Positions 26,330-34,727 of a stretch of DNA of 64,000 nucleotides are shown here, piece by piece. Below the pieces are notes generated by a model that was not told where the DNA came from, did no database searches, and was given only the letters and a program-made list of their open reading frames with translations. The position numbers were made by a program, and so were the translations under genes. The DNA is taken from the NCBI RefSeq assembly GCF_012273515.2, contig NZ_CP050975.2, positions 434,001 to 498,000 on the forward strand, given 5' to 3'. The stretch is from Streptomyces sp. RPA4-2 (GTDB lineage Bacteria > Actinomycetota > Actinomycetes > Streptomycetales > Streptomycetaceae). Positions within the stretch are counted from its first letter, which is position 1. Each line of letters begins with the position of its first letter.

Positions 26330-26657
26330 GGTTCGACGCTAGCGAAATCGACGAACCTGGCCTACCAGCAACGCGGTGGGCCACCAGCTCCGTCCGCGGC
26401 ACTCGGCCGCCCGATGCCGTACCCCGCCGCCCTCCAGTCGTGGCCCACGACAGCGGCGAGGGAACGGGGTGGCCGGGCCCCGACTCCTTCTGTTCACCGT
26501 CCGCCCTCCGGGAAATCAGCGGCCGGCCGTGATGTGACGGGCGCTTTCAGTCCTGGACAGATGCTTGATCGTCGTTTGTCATCTCACGTCTGCCCGGCTC
26601 GGACCGCTGCTGGCTAGCGTCGTTGCTGTTTGCACTATCGACCCGGGAAGAGCTCCT
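26330..26657. other. Divergent intergenic region
   Basis: About 330 bp between two outward-facing genes. It must carry both promoters, but I see no palindrome or box clear enough to place them. Confidence 0.4.
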
Positions 26658-28610
26658 ATGTCCAATATCGATGACAACCCGTCACAAGAGCCGACCGAGC
26701 GGAGTCGGCGAGGTTTTCTGCGCACCGCGGCACTGGCCGGCGCGGGAGCGGCAACCGTAGGAGTCGGCGGGACCGTGGTCGGCGGAACGCCCGCGTTCGC
26801 CGCGGACTCCGCCAAGAGCGGCAGGACCGGCACGTGGAGACCGGATCAGACCGCCCTCCAGTTCACCCTTGCGGTCATGCCGGACACCCAGTTCCTGTAC
26901 TGGGGCAGCCAGGACAGCGTCAACCGGACGCCGCAGGAGGAGTCGTTCCGCTACATCATCGACAACAGCGGAATCGCCACCGACAACATCGTGTTCATGG
27001 CGCACCTCGGCGACCTGACGCAGGACGCCGATCCGTCGTCGTTCCAGCAGGTCGACAAGGCGTTCGCCGTGCTGGACTCGCACGGTGCCGCGTACAGCGT
27101 GCTGGCCGGCAACCATGACGTGACCGGCGACGACAGCCGCGGTGACACGCCGTACCTGCAGACCATGGGCCCGCACCGGTTCAAGCGCGCGAAGACGTTC
27201 GCCGGCGCGGACCCGACCGGTTACAACACGGCGCACATCTTCCAGGCCGCGGGCCGCTCGTGGCTGGTGCTGGCCCTGGACTGGCGGACCACCGACCAGG
27301 GCTTCGCGTGGGCCAACGACGTCATCAAGGCCCATCCGAAGATGCCGGTGATCCTCACGTCGCACGACATCGTCGCTTCGCCGTACGATGACAACGTTTT
27401 CCCTTACGAGTCCGGCGACCCGGAGGACAACGCCGTACTCTCCGGCTACGGCCAGACGGTCTGGGACAAGCTGATCAACGACAACGACCAGATCTTCCTG
27501 ACCCTCAACGGCCACTACTGGCCGCCCGGGCGTACGACCAGGAAGAACGCCGCCGGCCACGACGTGGCCATGCACATCACGAACTACCAGAACCGCTACT
27601 TCGGCGGTGGCGGCATGATCCGGCTGTACCACTTCGACCTGGCCCGCAACACGATCGACGTCGAGACGATCAACCCGTGGATCCTGGCTCAGGACCCGGA
27701 GTCGCGCAACGAACTGGCGGCCGAGCACGCGCGGATCACCGGCCCGGTCGACAACTTCTCCATCCCGATCGACTTCGAGAAGCGGTTCGCCGGCTTCATC
27801 CCGGTTCCGGTCCGGCCGGCCCGCCCGGCCGCCCGTGAACTGGTGAAGGGCACGCTGGCGTACTGGCGCTTCGACGGACAGGGCGCGGCCGGCACCTCGC
27901 TCTCCGCGGGCCAGACGATCCACGACCTCTCCGGCAAGGGCAACGACCTGACGGTGGTGACGGTGCCGGGCGCGGCCTCCGACGCGCTGACCTGGTCCGC
28001 CGACCACCACCCCGACCAGCCCGGGCACGCCAGCCTGAAGTTCGTCGGCGGCAGGAACCCGGTCCACGGCTCGTACCTGAGCACCGGCCCGAAGGCACCG
28101 CTGAACTCCGAGACGTTCACATCCGGGTACACGATCGAGACCTTCGTGATGCTGCCGCTGGACTGGGACTCCGGGAAGAACGGCAACGCGTCGATTCTCA
28201 GCCGCCGGGGTTCCGCCAGGGCGGCCGGCAAGCACGGCAAGAACACCGACCCGAACGAGCCGCTGGCGCAGTTCGCCATCACGAACAACGGCCGCGAGGC
28301 ACAGTTCAACCACTACCCCCTGAACGACACCTACCCGACGACCAACTGGGGTCACGGCATGGTGGAACTCAAGTGGTGGCACCTGGCGGTGGTCAACGAC
28401 GGCCGTCTCACGAAGTTGTACGTCGAGGGCGCTCCGGTCGTCGACAACCCGAACCGGCTGTCGGTCGGCCTCACTTCGCTCGGGTTGCCCTGGCTGGTGG
28501 GCGGCCACGAGTACGCGGGCGCCGTCGACGTCGTCTTCCACGGCAACGTCGGTGACATCCGTATCGTGAACCGTCCTCTGTCCATGGACGAGTTCCTGAC
28601 CGCCAAGTAG
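26658..28610 (+). CDS. Tat-exported metallophosphoesterase with LamG-like domain
   Basis: 650-residue secreted protein. The twin-arginine signal SRRGFLRT (Arg17, Arg18) and hydrophobic stretch end near AFA-A (residue 49). A calcineurin-like phosphoesterase domain (about 65-370) has the metal motifs PDTQ (Asp76), HLGDLT (Asp119), GNHD (151-154), TSHD and NGHYW. The C-terminal 230 residues (GTLAYWRFDGQ to VGDIRIVNRPLS) form a concanavalin-A/LamG-type beta-sandwich that probably binds carbohydrate. Folding with bound metal before export explains the Tat route. ATG 26658 follows a GGAAGAG. The substrate may be a phosphodiester or phosphomonoester in soil or wall polymers (inference). Confidence 0.9.
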   Translation: MSNIDDNPSQEPTERSRRGFLRTAALAGAGAATVGVGGTVVGGTPAFAADSAKSGRTGTWRPDQTALQFTLAVMPDTQFLYWGSQDSVNRTPQEESFRYIIDNSGIATDNIVFMAHLGDLTQDADPSSFQQVDKAFAVLDSHGAAYSVLAGNHDVTGDDSRGDTPYLQTMGPHRFKRAKTFAGADPTGYNTAHIFQAAGRSWLVLALDWRTTDQGFAWANDVIKAHPKMPVILTSHDIVASPYDDNVFPYESGDPEDNAVLSGYGQTVWDKLINDNDQIFLTLNGHYWPPGRTTRKNAAGHDVAMHITNYQNRYFGGGGMIRLYHFDLARNTIDVETINPWILAQDPESRNELAAEHARITGPVDNFSIPIDFEKRFAGFIPVPVRPARPAARELVKGTLAYWRFDGQGAAGTSLSAGQTIHDLSGKGNDLTVVTVPGAASDALTWSADHHPDQPGHASLKFVGGRNPVHGSYLSTGPKAPLNSETFTSGYTIETFVMLPLDWDSGKNGNASILSRRGSARAAGKHGKNTDPNEPLAQFAITNNGREAQFNHYPLNDTYPTTNWGHGMVELKWWHLAVVNDGRLTKLYVEGAPVVDNPNRLSVGLTSLGLPWLVGGHEYAGAVDVVFHGNVGDIRIVNRPLSMDEFLTAK

Positions 28611-28620
28611 GGCGGTCCCT

Positions 28621-28650
28621 CCCGTCTCCGGCCCACACGCCGGAGACGGG
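28621..28650. terminator. Bidirectional terminator between convergent genes
   Basis: Perfect 11-bp arms CCCGTCTCCGG (28621-28631) and CCGGAGACGGG (28640-28650) with an eight-base loop. It lies between the stops of the phosphoesterase (28610, plus) and arabinofuranosidase (28664, minus) genes. Confidence 0.85.
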
Positions 28651-28663
28651 ACGACTCTCTGCG

Positions 28664-30229
28664 CTACGCCCAGGGGGTGGCCACGAGCCAACTGGTGTCG
28701 TCGGCCCATGCGTTCGCGTTGTCCCAGGCGTTCGACCCACCGTTGCCGGCGATGTAGGCGGTGAAGTTGTAGTGGCGCAGATACCTCTCCGGATAGTTCA
28801 CGGAGGGAAAGGCGACTCCCTGGCCGTTGTTGCCGGGCTGAGGGCAGAACGTCGCGTCCTGCGCGAACGTGGCGCTGCCGTCACTGGCGTCGAGATGCAT
28901 CTGGAAGGCCGAGTGCCGCAGATACTGGCCGGTGTCGTTGGCTGACTCGAAGGACACACAGGCGCTGTTGGCCAACCCCGCGCGGACGACCCAGGTGGCG
29001 TCCGCCTTGTCCGTGGCCGAACTGGACGAGGAGACGGCGGAGATCACCACGTTGGTGTCGGCGTCGTCATGGCGGAGGTAGTCGTTGGTGCAGCACGCTG
29101 TCGTGGCTCGCAACGATATCCGCGAGCCGGGGGCGAGTCCGCTCACTCCCGAACCGTATCCGACCGAGGTGATGTTGGCCTGGACAGCGTTCTCGGTGGC
29201 GTCCGACGGGTAGCCGGAGGTCATGACACCTTCGTAGAACGTGCCGGCGGCCCCGTTGCTGTTGTCTCCGCCGATGCCGAGGATGATGGCGCCTTCCTTG
29301 CTCATCGGGTTGTAACCCGCGACGCTGGGACGGGCGCCGTTGTAGTAGGTCGACAGCCCGCCGGACTGGGCGTTGCCGCCCCGGATGGCCCAGCGGCCCG
29401 GCTCACCCTTGACGACGGCGGTCAGGAATCGGTTGTTGACCGTCGGGTCGTTCGTGTTGAGATGCGGGTTGGCCCCGGAGAAGAGGCCGTTCTCCAGGTC
29501 GGCCATGACCCAGGGGCCGTTGCCGGCCCCCGAGCCCCAGACCTTGTTGTTGCCGAAGTAGATGGCCTCCATGTGGCCGTTGCCGGTGTCGAGGCCGCTG
29601 GTCTCGGCGTTGCCGTAGTCGAAGCAGCAACCGCCGTTGTAGTGCGTGCCGTCGAGGATCGCGTACATCCCCTCGGCCTGGTCGCCGGTGGCGATGCCGG
29701 AGGTGTGGTTGTCGCGGTAGCCGGTGCCGGGGGCGACCAAGACGCCGTACGCCTTGTGGCCCGCGATGGTGACGGGCGCCGCGGTCGCGTCGGCCAGGTT
29801 GTCGTAGCCGCCCGCGGCCGGACCGTTGAACCCGCCGGGGGGCGCCTGGGTGAGGTTGTTGCCTCTGCCGGACTGGTCGTAGATGACGGTGATGACGCAG
29901 CTCGTGCCGGCGCAGAAGGAATCCTGGGTGGCTGCGTTGGCGTATCCGCCCGCACTCAGCACGCCGATGTCCTTGGTGGTGTTGTCCGAGGCGCGTCTGA
30001 CCTGGTAGAGCCGCCCGTTGTAGGCGGAGTACAGGGCGCGGGTGGTGCTGTGGGCGGCCACGCAGGCGGTGCCACCGGACGCGTAGAGGTCACAGGGCTG
30101 TGAGCCTGCCGCCTGCGAGGGCTGCGTGCCGAGGGTGAGCATTCCGGCGACGAGTGCGCCGGCGGCGCCTGTGGACAGCGCCCACCGTCGGAATCGATCC
30201 GACAACCGAATCGATCGGAGTAAGGACAT
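28664..30229 (-). CDS. abfB: Secreted alpha-L-arabinofuranosidase, GH54 + CBM42
   Basis: Extracellular enzyme of 521 residues that removes L-arabinofuranosyl side chains from arabinoxylan, arabinan or arabinogalactan. Signal peptide (1-40, SQA-A) is followed by the GH54 catalytic domain (about 43-355) with nucleophile Glu246 in DLENGLFSG and acid/base Asp322 in GIGGDNS; their 76-residue spacing equals that of Aspergillus AbfB (Glu221, Asp297). The C-terminal CBM42 beta-trefoil (about 360-521) shows repeated YLRH/QYLRH motifs that bind arabinofuranose. ATG 30229 has AGGAGA five bases upstream, so the longer frame to 30430 is not used. Similarity to the fungal enzyme is striking along the full length. 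Confidence 0.95.
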   Translation of the reverse strand: MSLLRSIRLSDRFRRWALSTGAAGALVAGMLTLGTQPSQAAGSQPCDLYASGGTACVAAHSTTRALYSAYNGRLYQVRRASDNTTKDIGVLSAGGYANAATQDSFCAGTSCVITVIYDQSGRGNNLTQAPPGGFNGPAAGGYDNLADATAAPVTIAGHKAYGVLVAPGTGYRDNHTSGIATGDQAEGMYAILDGTHYNGGCCFDYGNAETSGLDTGNGHMEAIYFGNNKVWGSGAGNGPWVMADLENGLFSGANPHLNTNDPTVNNRFLTAVVKGEPGRWAIRGGNAQSGGLSTYYNGARPSVAGYNPMSKEGAIILGIGGDNSNGAAGTFYEGVMTSGYPSDATENAVQANITSVGYGSGVSGLAPGSRISLRATTACCTNDYLRHDDADTNVVISAVSSSSSATDKADATWVVRAGLANSACVSFESANDTGQYLRHSAFQMHLDASDGSATFAQDATFCPQPGNNGQGVAFPSVNYPERYLRHYNFTAYIAGNGGSNAWDNANAWADDTSWLVATPWA

Positions 30230-30710
30230 CGAGCTCTCCTGTGGTGTGGAGGTAGGTCCCGAGTCGACGGCTCGGGACATGACGGATTCCGGCCGGGGTC
30301 GACATGACGGGCCCGGCACGTGTGCGGGGGAAATGCATCTGCTTCGCGACACCGGCGCGTGATGCACCGCGCACCGCCGGAGCACGTGAGGAGCGGTGAG
30401 GACAGGAGACTTGGTTGTCCCGCTCGCCACGGATCGCGGAGCCGATCGAATGGGTGGTGCTCACCACGAGGAACGTGGGGTCAGAGCGTTCTGCCGGATG
30501 ATCGGGCGCCGGCGTCCGGTCCGGCCGGACCCTCCGATCTGGGCTGGCCGACGAGGGCATGGCCGCAGCCCTCGCCGAGGAGGACCCCGGCAGTGATCAG
30601 GACGGTGGAGCGAGAGGCACGGCCCTGCGCATGGTGATGCCGGCCCTCCGGTGCATTCCGTCTGCAGATGGCACGGTGCGCTCCTTTACATGAAAGGAAG
30701 GAGGATTTGC

Positions 30711-30971
30711 GTGAGCTACGACCAGGGCTGTCCCGAACCAGGTCGCGTACTGGGACCGCATGACGAAAGCCCGCGATATGTCACCCCGTGGGGAGGCACC
30801 GGTCTTACTCGCAGGTCCCGCAGCCTCCCTCACCGCATAAGTTCGATATTTCGAATACAGTTCCTCTTTTCGAACGTGGAATTTAGGGGTCACCTCTGGC
30901 GCAGTCAATACTTCGCACAACATCCCGGCGAATACGCGACCGCGAACGAAATCTCGAACAACCCGCAATGA
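30711..30971 (+). CDS. Doubtful small protein with a very strong ribosome binding site
   Basis: GTG 30711 is preceded by AAGGAAGGAGG, one of the best binding sites in the window, and opens an 86-codon frame (VSYDQGCPEPGRVLGPHDES to NEISNNPQ). Codon use has no G/C third-position bias, unlike every neighbour, and the second half is AT-rich. I recognise no domain, signal peptide or membrane segment. It may be a recently acquired gene, a leader peptide or chance. Confidence 0.3.
   Translation: MSYDQGCPEPGRVLGPHDESPRYVTPWGGTGLTRRSRSLPHRISSIFRIQFLFSNVEFRGHLWRSQYFAQHPGEYATANEISNNPQ
30842..30874. promoter_or_regulatory. Cluster of three TTCGA palindromic sites
   Basis: TTCGA (30842), TTCGAA (30850) and TTCGAA (30869) occur within 33 bp in AT-rich noncoding DNA. 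The last two are perfect palindromes. Clustered identical short palindromes suggest a regulator binding site; nothing identifies the regulator. Confidence 0.35.
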
Positions 30972-31237
30972 CTGTGGGAGAGAACGCTCCTTGCGCGTCC
31001 GGCGAGGGGGACGGCCGCCGCGTCCTGTCGGGCCCGGCGATACGGCCTCAGGTGGCCTGTGGTGTCGGCCCGGCTCAGCGGGCCGCCAGGTCGAGCACCA
31101 GTGCCGAGAAGTTTTTCCCGTCTGCCGCGAACTTTGTCGCCGTGCGGCGCATCGGACTCGTGTACAGGGCAAGAAGATGGCTCGCGGCTGCCCACGGCGG
31201 CCGTGCTGCCGGACCCGAATGGAGTGTGATCGTTGTG

Positions 31238-31840
31238 ATGAACGCTTACCGGAACACGGACCAGACCGCGGTCCGCCCAGCGGCCGGTGCTCGCGGCAAC
31301 CGCCGAATCAGCCGTGCGGTGCTCGCGGGGGCCGCCGTCGCCGGGCTGGGTCTCGCGGGTACCGCTGTCGCACAGGCCGCACCCGCCAGTGCGACCAGCG
31401 CGAAGGCGACGCCCACCTGTTCCGCCTCCGCTCTGAAGGCGACCTTCGGTCAGAAACTGGCCGGCGGCATGAACCACCAGGGCGTGGTCATAAATCTCCG
31501 CAACCTCAGCGGCAGGACGTGCGCGCTGCGCGGCTACCCCGGGCTGGGCCTGGAGAACTCCGCACACAAGACGCTCGCCTCGCACACCCACTGGGGTGAC
31601 ACCTGGTACGCCGCCAGCCCCGCAAAGAAGACCCTCATCCTCAAGGACGGCGAGAGCGCCGAGGCGGTCATCTCCTGGAGCCACGCCAACACTGGCACCT
31701 CCGGCGCGGTGCACGCCTCGTACCTCCAGGTCACCCCGCCCGCCGCCACACAGCACAAGACACTGGCCTTTCCCCAGTGGGTCGACAACGGTGACCTGAA
31801 GGTCACCGCACTGGCCAGGCACATCGACGTGAACGAGTAA
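31238..31840 (+). CDS. DUF4232 secreted protein
   Basis: 200-residue exported protein. The signal peptide (NRRISRAVLAG, hydrophobic core, AQA-A near residue 47) is followed by one DUF4232 domain: CSASALKATFGQKLAGGMNHQGVVINLRNLSGRTCALRGYPG with the paired Cys, then a beta-sandwich ending YLQVTPPAATQHKTL and a C-terminal strand. This domain is abundant in streptomycete secretomes; its function is not known. ATG 31238 is chosen with GGAG 13 bases upstream; a GTG one codon earlier is equally possible. The frame extends back to 30968, but that part is noncoding in character. Confidence 0.88.
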   Translation: MNAYRNTDQTAVRPAAGARGNRRISRAVLAGAAVAGLGLAGTAVAQAAPASATSAKATPTCSASALKATFGQKLAGGMNHQGVVINLRNLSGRTCALRGYPGLGLENSAHKTLASHTHWGDTWYAASPAKKTLILKDGESAEAVISWSHANTGTSGAVHASYLQVTPPAATQHKTLAFPQWVDNGDLKVTALARHIDVNE

Positions 31841-31877
31841 CGCGTCGCACAGGGGGACGCCCGTCCCCGCGGACACA

Positions 31878-31913
31878 CCCGCGAGCCCGGATCGAACGGT
31901 CCGGTCTCGCGGG
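31878..31913 (+). terminator. Terminator of the DUF4232 gene
   Basis: Outer arms CCCGCGAG/CTCGCGGG (31878-31885, 31906-31913) enclose inner arms CCGGA/TCCGG with an eight-base loop. It lies 38 bp beyond the stop codon. Confidence 0.75.
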
Positions 31914-32061
31914 CTGTTCGGGGGACGGTCGCGGGAGAACTCCGCACTTCATCCAAGACCGCACCCGGGTCGGGGATCGAGAAGGCCTCGCTGCTCACTG
32001 TCCGGCTTCCTGTCACTCCCCGTACCGCTAGGGGCGTGGGCGCCCCATGAACTGGTCCCGG

Positions 32062-32823
32062 TCAGAAGCCTCTGCGCACGCCACCGTCGACCGACAGCAT
32101 CACCCCCGTCAGGTACGACGCGGCGGGTGACATCAGGTAGGCCGCGGTGCGGCCGAACTCGTCCGGGGTTCCGTAGCGCCGCAGCGGAACACCCGCGGTG
32201 GCACGCTCGCGGGCGGCATCGGAGTCGCCGTACCGCGCGTCGAGTTCGCGTGCCCGGTCGGTTTCGATGTAGGCGGGTACGAGGCCGACCACGCGGATGC
32301 CCCTCGGGCCCAGCTCGTTCGCGAGGTTCTTCGCGTAGCCGGCCAGGCCCGGCCGGAGGGCGTTGGAGAGCGCGAGACCTGGAATCGGCTCGTACACGGA
32401 GCTGGAGAGGACGAGGCCGATGACGCCTCCCTCGTCCAGCTCCTCCGCGACCGCGCGGGACAGCCGCACCGCGCCGAGGAAGACCGACTCGAAGGCGGTG
32501 CGCCACTGGTCGTCGTCGATGGTGTCCGACGTGCCCACGGGCGGTCCCCCGACACTGACGAGCACCCCGTCCAGCCGGCCGAAGGCGTCGCGGGCCGCGC
32601 TGATCAGCCGGTCCGGGGTCCCTGTGTCGGCGTTGTCCGCCACGATCCCGACCGCCCGTCCCTCCCCGCCGAGCTCGGCCTCGGCGGCGGCGACCGACTT
32701 CTCGTCGCGGCCGCTGATGACCACCCTCGCTCCGTCCGCCACCAGTTCGCGTGCGGCTGCCCTGCCCAGACCGCGGGTGCCACCGGTGACGATGTACGCC
32801 CGGTCCTTCAGTCCAAGATCCAT
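32062..32823 (-). CDS. SDR oxidoreductase with atypical active site
   Basis: 253-residue short-chain dehydrogenase/reductase with Rossmann motif TGGTRGLG (13-20) and C-terminal YLTGVMLSVDGGVRRG. The usual catalytic YxxxK is missing: after the active-site Ser (LSSS, about 140-142) the sequence runs VYEPIPGLALSNALRPGL, so Ser153 and Arg157 take the place of Tyr and Lys. Some FabG-like proteins share the SNALR variant, and their activity is unclear. ATG 32823 has GAAGGAAGG five bases upstream. The gene is 38 bp downstream of the decarboxylase on the same strand, so it probably belongs to the 2-hydroxy-acid operon. Confidence 0.85.
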   Translation of the reverse strand: MDLGLKDRAYIVTGGTRGLGRAAARELVADGARVVISGRDEKSVAAAEAELGGEGRAVGIVADNADTGTPDRLISAARDAFGRLDGVLVSVGGPPVGTSDTIDDDQWRTAFESVFLGAVRLSRAVAEELDEGGVIGLVLSSSVYEPIPGLALSNALRPGLAGYAKNLANELGPRGIRVVGLVPAYIETDRARELDARYGDSDAARERATAGVPLRRYGTPDEFGRTAAYLMSPAASYLTGVMLSVDGGVRRGF

Positions 32824-32861
32824 GATTGCCTTCCTTCGTCCGATCGCGCGGGCCGAACGGC

Positions 32862-34472
32862 CTACAGCATCGCTTTCTGGGGCTGGGTGGGTACGACGAT
32901 GACCGTGGTGGTGCCGGCGCTCAGGGCCGCCGTGAACTCCCGTTCCAGGTCGTCGGTGGTCTCCACATCGACCGCACGGCACCCGAAGCCGCGGGCCAGC
33001 GACGCGATGTCGAGCCCCGGCAGGTCGAGTCCGGGCACTCCGGGGGTCTCCTCCAGCACCGCGAACGACTTGAGGATCGAGTACTCGTGATTGCGCATGA
33101 CCACGTAGACGACCGGGAGGTCGTGCTGGGCCGCCGTATAGATGGCCTGCACGGAGTACTGGAAGGAACCGTCGCCGATCAGACCGATCACCGGCCGCTC
33201 CACGCCCCTCTCCCGGTCGGCGAGCGCGACGCCGACGGCGGCCGGGGTACCCCAGCCGATGCCCCCGCTGGCGGTGGCGAAGAACGATCCGGTCCGGGTG
33301 GTGGGGAGCCACTCGATCTGCTGCGCCATCGTGGAGGTCGACTCGTTGACGATGACCGCGTCGGGCGGCCGGACTCGGCTCAGGGCGGCGTAGACCTCGG
33401 GCGGGGTGAGCGGGCTGTTCGGCGTCCGCGGCAGTTCACGGGGTCGTGGCATCGGTTCCGGAGCGGTCCGCGCCGAGCCTTCCGTCACCATGTCCAGGAG
33501 CAGTTCGACCGCCAGCGTGGGATCGCCCAGCAGGCTGTCGCCCACGCGTGCCGCCGCGGCAACCGCCGGATTGCCGGTGATCTGCAGGAGTTCCGTGTCC
33601 GGGGGCAGGTAGTCGCCGGGTACGTAGGGGTAGTAGCGGAACACCTCAGCCCCGATGACGACCACCAGGTCGTGCCCGGTCAGCCGGTCGCTGATGGTCT
33701 TCACCGACATCCCCAGCGGACCGCGGAACTGGGGGTGGTCCTCGGGGAACGACACACGGTCCAGCAGTGGGGCGCCGTAGACGGAAGCGCGCAGCTTCTC
33801 CGCGAGGGAGACGGCCGCGTCCCAGCCGCCGCTGCGGTCGACCTCCGGCCCGAAGACCAGTGCGGGACGACGGCTGGCGGAGATGCGGTCGGCGAACGCG
33901 CGCAGCCGCCCGGTGTCGGGGGCGACGCAGTCGCTCACGGTCCGCACCCGGGTGAAACCGGAAAGCGGCTTCCTCCAGTCGTCCATGGGAATCGACAGGT
34001 AGACCGGTCCCGTCGGTGGCTGCAACGCCTCCGCATAGGCCCGCATGAAAGCCTCGGGGACGTCTTCGGCGCGCGCGGGTTCATACGACCATTTCACCCA
34101 CGGTTTCGGCATCGTGACGGCCTCACGGTTACCGAGATACGGATCCCCGATCACCAGTTCCCGATGCTGCTGTCCCGACGTGATGATGAGCGGCGTGTTT
34201 CCGTGGTAGGCCGCCACCAGGTTGCCCATCGCGTTTCCCACCCCGGCCGATGAGTGCAGGTTGACCAGCGCGGGGCGGCCGGTCACCTGGGCGAAGGCGT
34301 CGGCCATCGCGACGACGGACCCCTCCTGCAGTCCAAGGACGTAGGTGAAATCCTCGGGGAATTCCTGCAGGAACGGCTGCTCGGTGGAGCCGGGATTGCC
34401 GAAGACGGTGGTGAGTTCGAGGGTGCGCAGCAGGTCGTAGGTCACGCTATGAACGGTGGAGTGCTCGGTCAT
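32862..34472 (-). CDS. mdlC: Benzoylformate decarboxylase-like ThDP enzyme
   Basis: 536-residue thiamine-diphosphate enzyme, collinear with Pseudomonas putida benzoylformate decarboxylase, which converts an aryl 2-oxoacid to aldehyde and CO2. Conserved: VFGNPGSTEQPFLQEFPEDF with Ser29, the cofactor Glu50 in LQEGS, His73 in NLHSSAG, VKWSYEPA, and the ThDP-Mg motif GDGS...RNHEYS. The catalytic His281 of the P. putida enzyme is replaced: VFRYHQYDPG there reads VFRYYPYVPG here (Tyr281). Substrate or rate may therefore differ. ATG 34472 starts MTEHSTVHSVTYDLLR, the normal N-terminus. It lies between the flavoenzyme and SDR genes on one strand. Confidence 0.85.
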   Translation of the reverse strand: MTEHSTVHSVTYDLLRTLELTTVFGNPGSTEQPFLQEFPEDFTYVLGLQEGSVVAMADAFAQVTGRPALVNLHSSAGVGNAMGNLVAAYHGNTPLIITSGQQHRELVIGDPYLGNREAVTMPKPWVKWSYEPARAEDVPEAFMRAYAEALQPPTGPVYLSIPMDDWRKPLSGFTRVRTVSDCVAPDTGRLRAFADRISASRRPALVFGPEVDRSGGWDAAVSLAEKLRASVYGAPLLDRVSFPEDHPQFRGPLGMSVKTISDRLTGHDLVVVIGAEVFRYYPYVPGDYLPPDTELLQITGNPAVAAAARVGDSLLGDPTLAVELLLDMVTEGSARTAPEPMPRPRELPRTPNSPLTPPEVYAALSRVRPPDAVIVNESTSTMAQQIEWLPTTRTGSFFATASGGIGWGTPAAVGVALADRERGVERPVIGLIGDGSFQYSVQAIYTAAQHDLPVVYVVMRNHEYSILKSFAVLEETPGVPGLDLPGLDIASLARGFGCRAVDVETTDDLEREFTAALSAGTTTVIVVPTQPQKAML

Positions 34473-34699
34473 GGTCGTTGTCGGCTTTCTTCCTGGGTCG
34501 GGCTTCGGGTCGGCGGGTCCCTGCCCTGGGGTGAGTACTTCTCGGTGAAGGCTCGAATCGCTTCCCGGGTGCGGTGCGAACCAGAACCGGTGCGCCCGTC
34601 CGATCCCGCTGGAGGAAGGGGAGCCTGTCGCGAAAGGTGTGACCTGTTCGGTGACGGGTCCGTACCGCGGGCGTGGGGATCCGCCCCGGGCTTGGCCGC

Positions 34700-34727
34700 C
34701 AGGTGTCAGGTGTCAGGTGTCAGGTGA
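34700..34727. repeat. 7-bp tandem repeat over the flavoenzyme stop codon
   Basis: Four units of CAGGTGT (the last ends in A) run from 34700 to 34727, covering the stop codon at 34720-34722. It is a small slippage tract. Confidence 0.8.

Larger units (their letters stand above)
30230..31237. other. Kilobase gap with AT-rich patch and one weak gene
   Basis: No well-supported gene apart from the doubtful one at 30711-30971. The patch 30830-30970 is unusually AT-rich for this DNA and contains three TTCGA-type sites, suggesting promoters or foreign DNA. Confidence 0.4.

Noticed and set aside
26682..28709. 675-codon minus-strand frame opposite the phosphoesterase
   Set aside because: Antisense shadow; the plus-strand product has metal motifs and a Tat signal.
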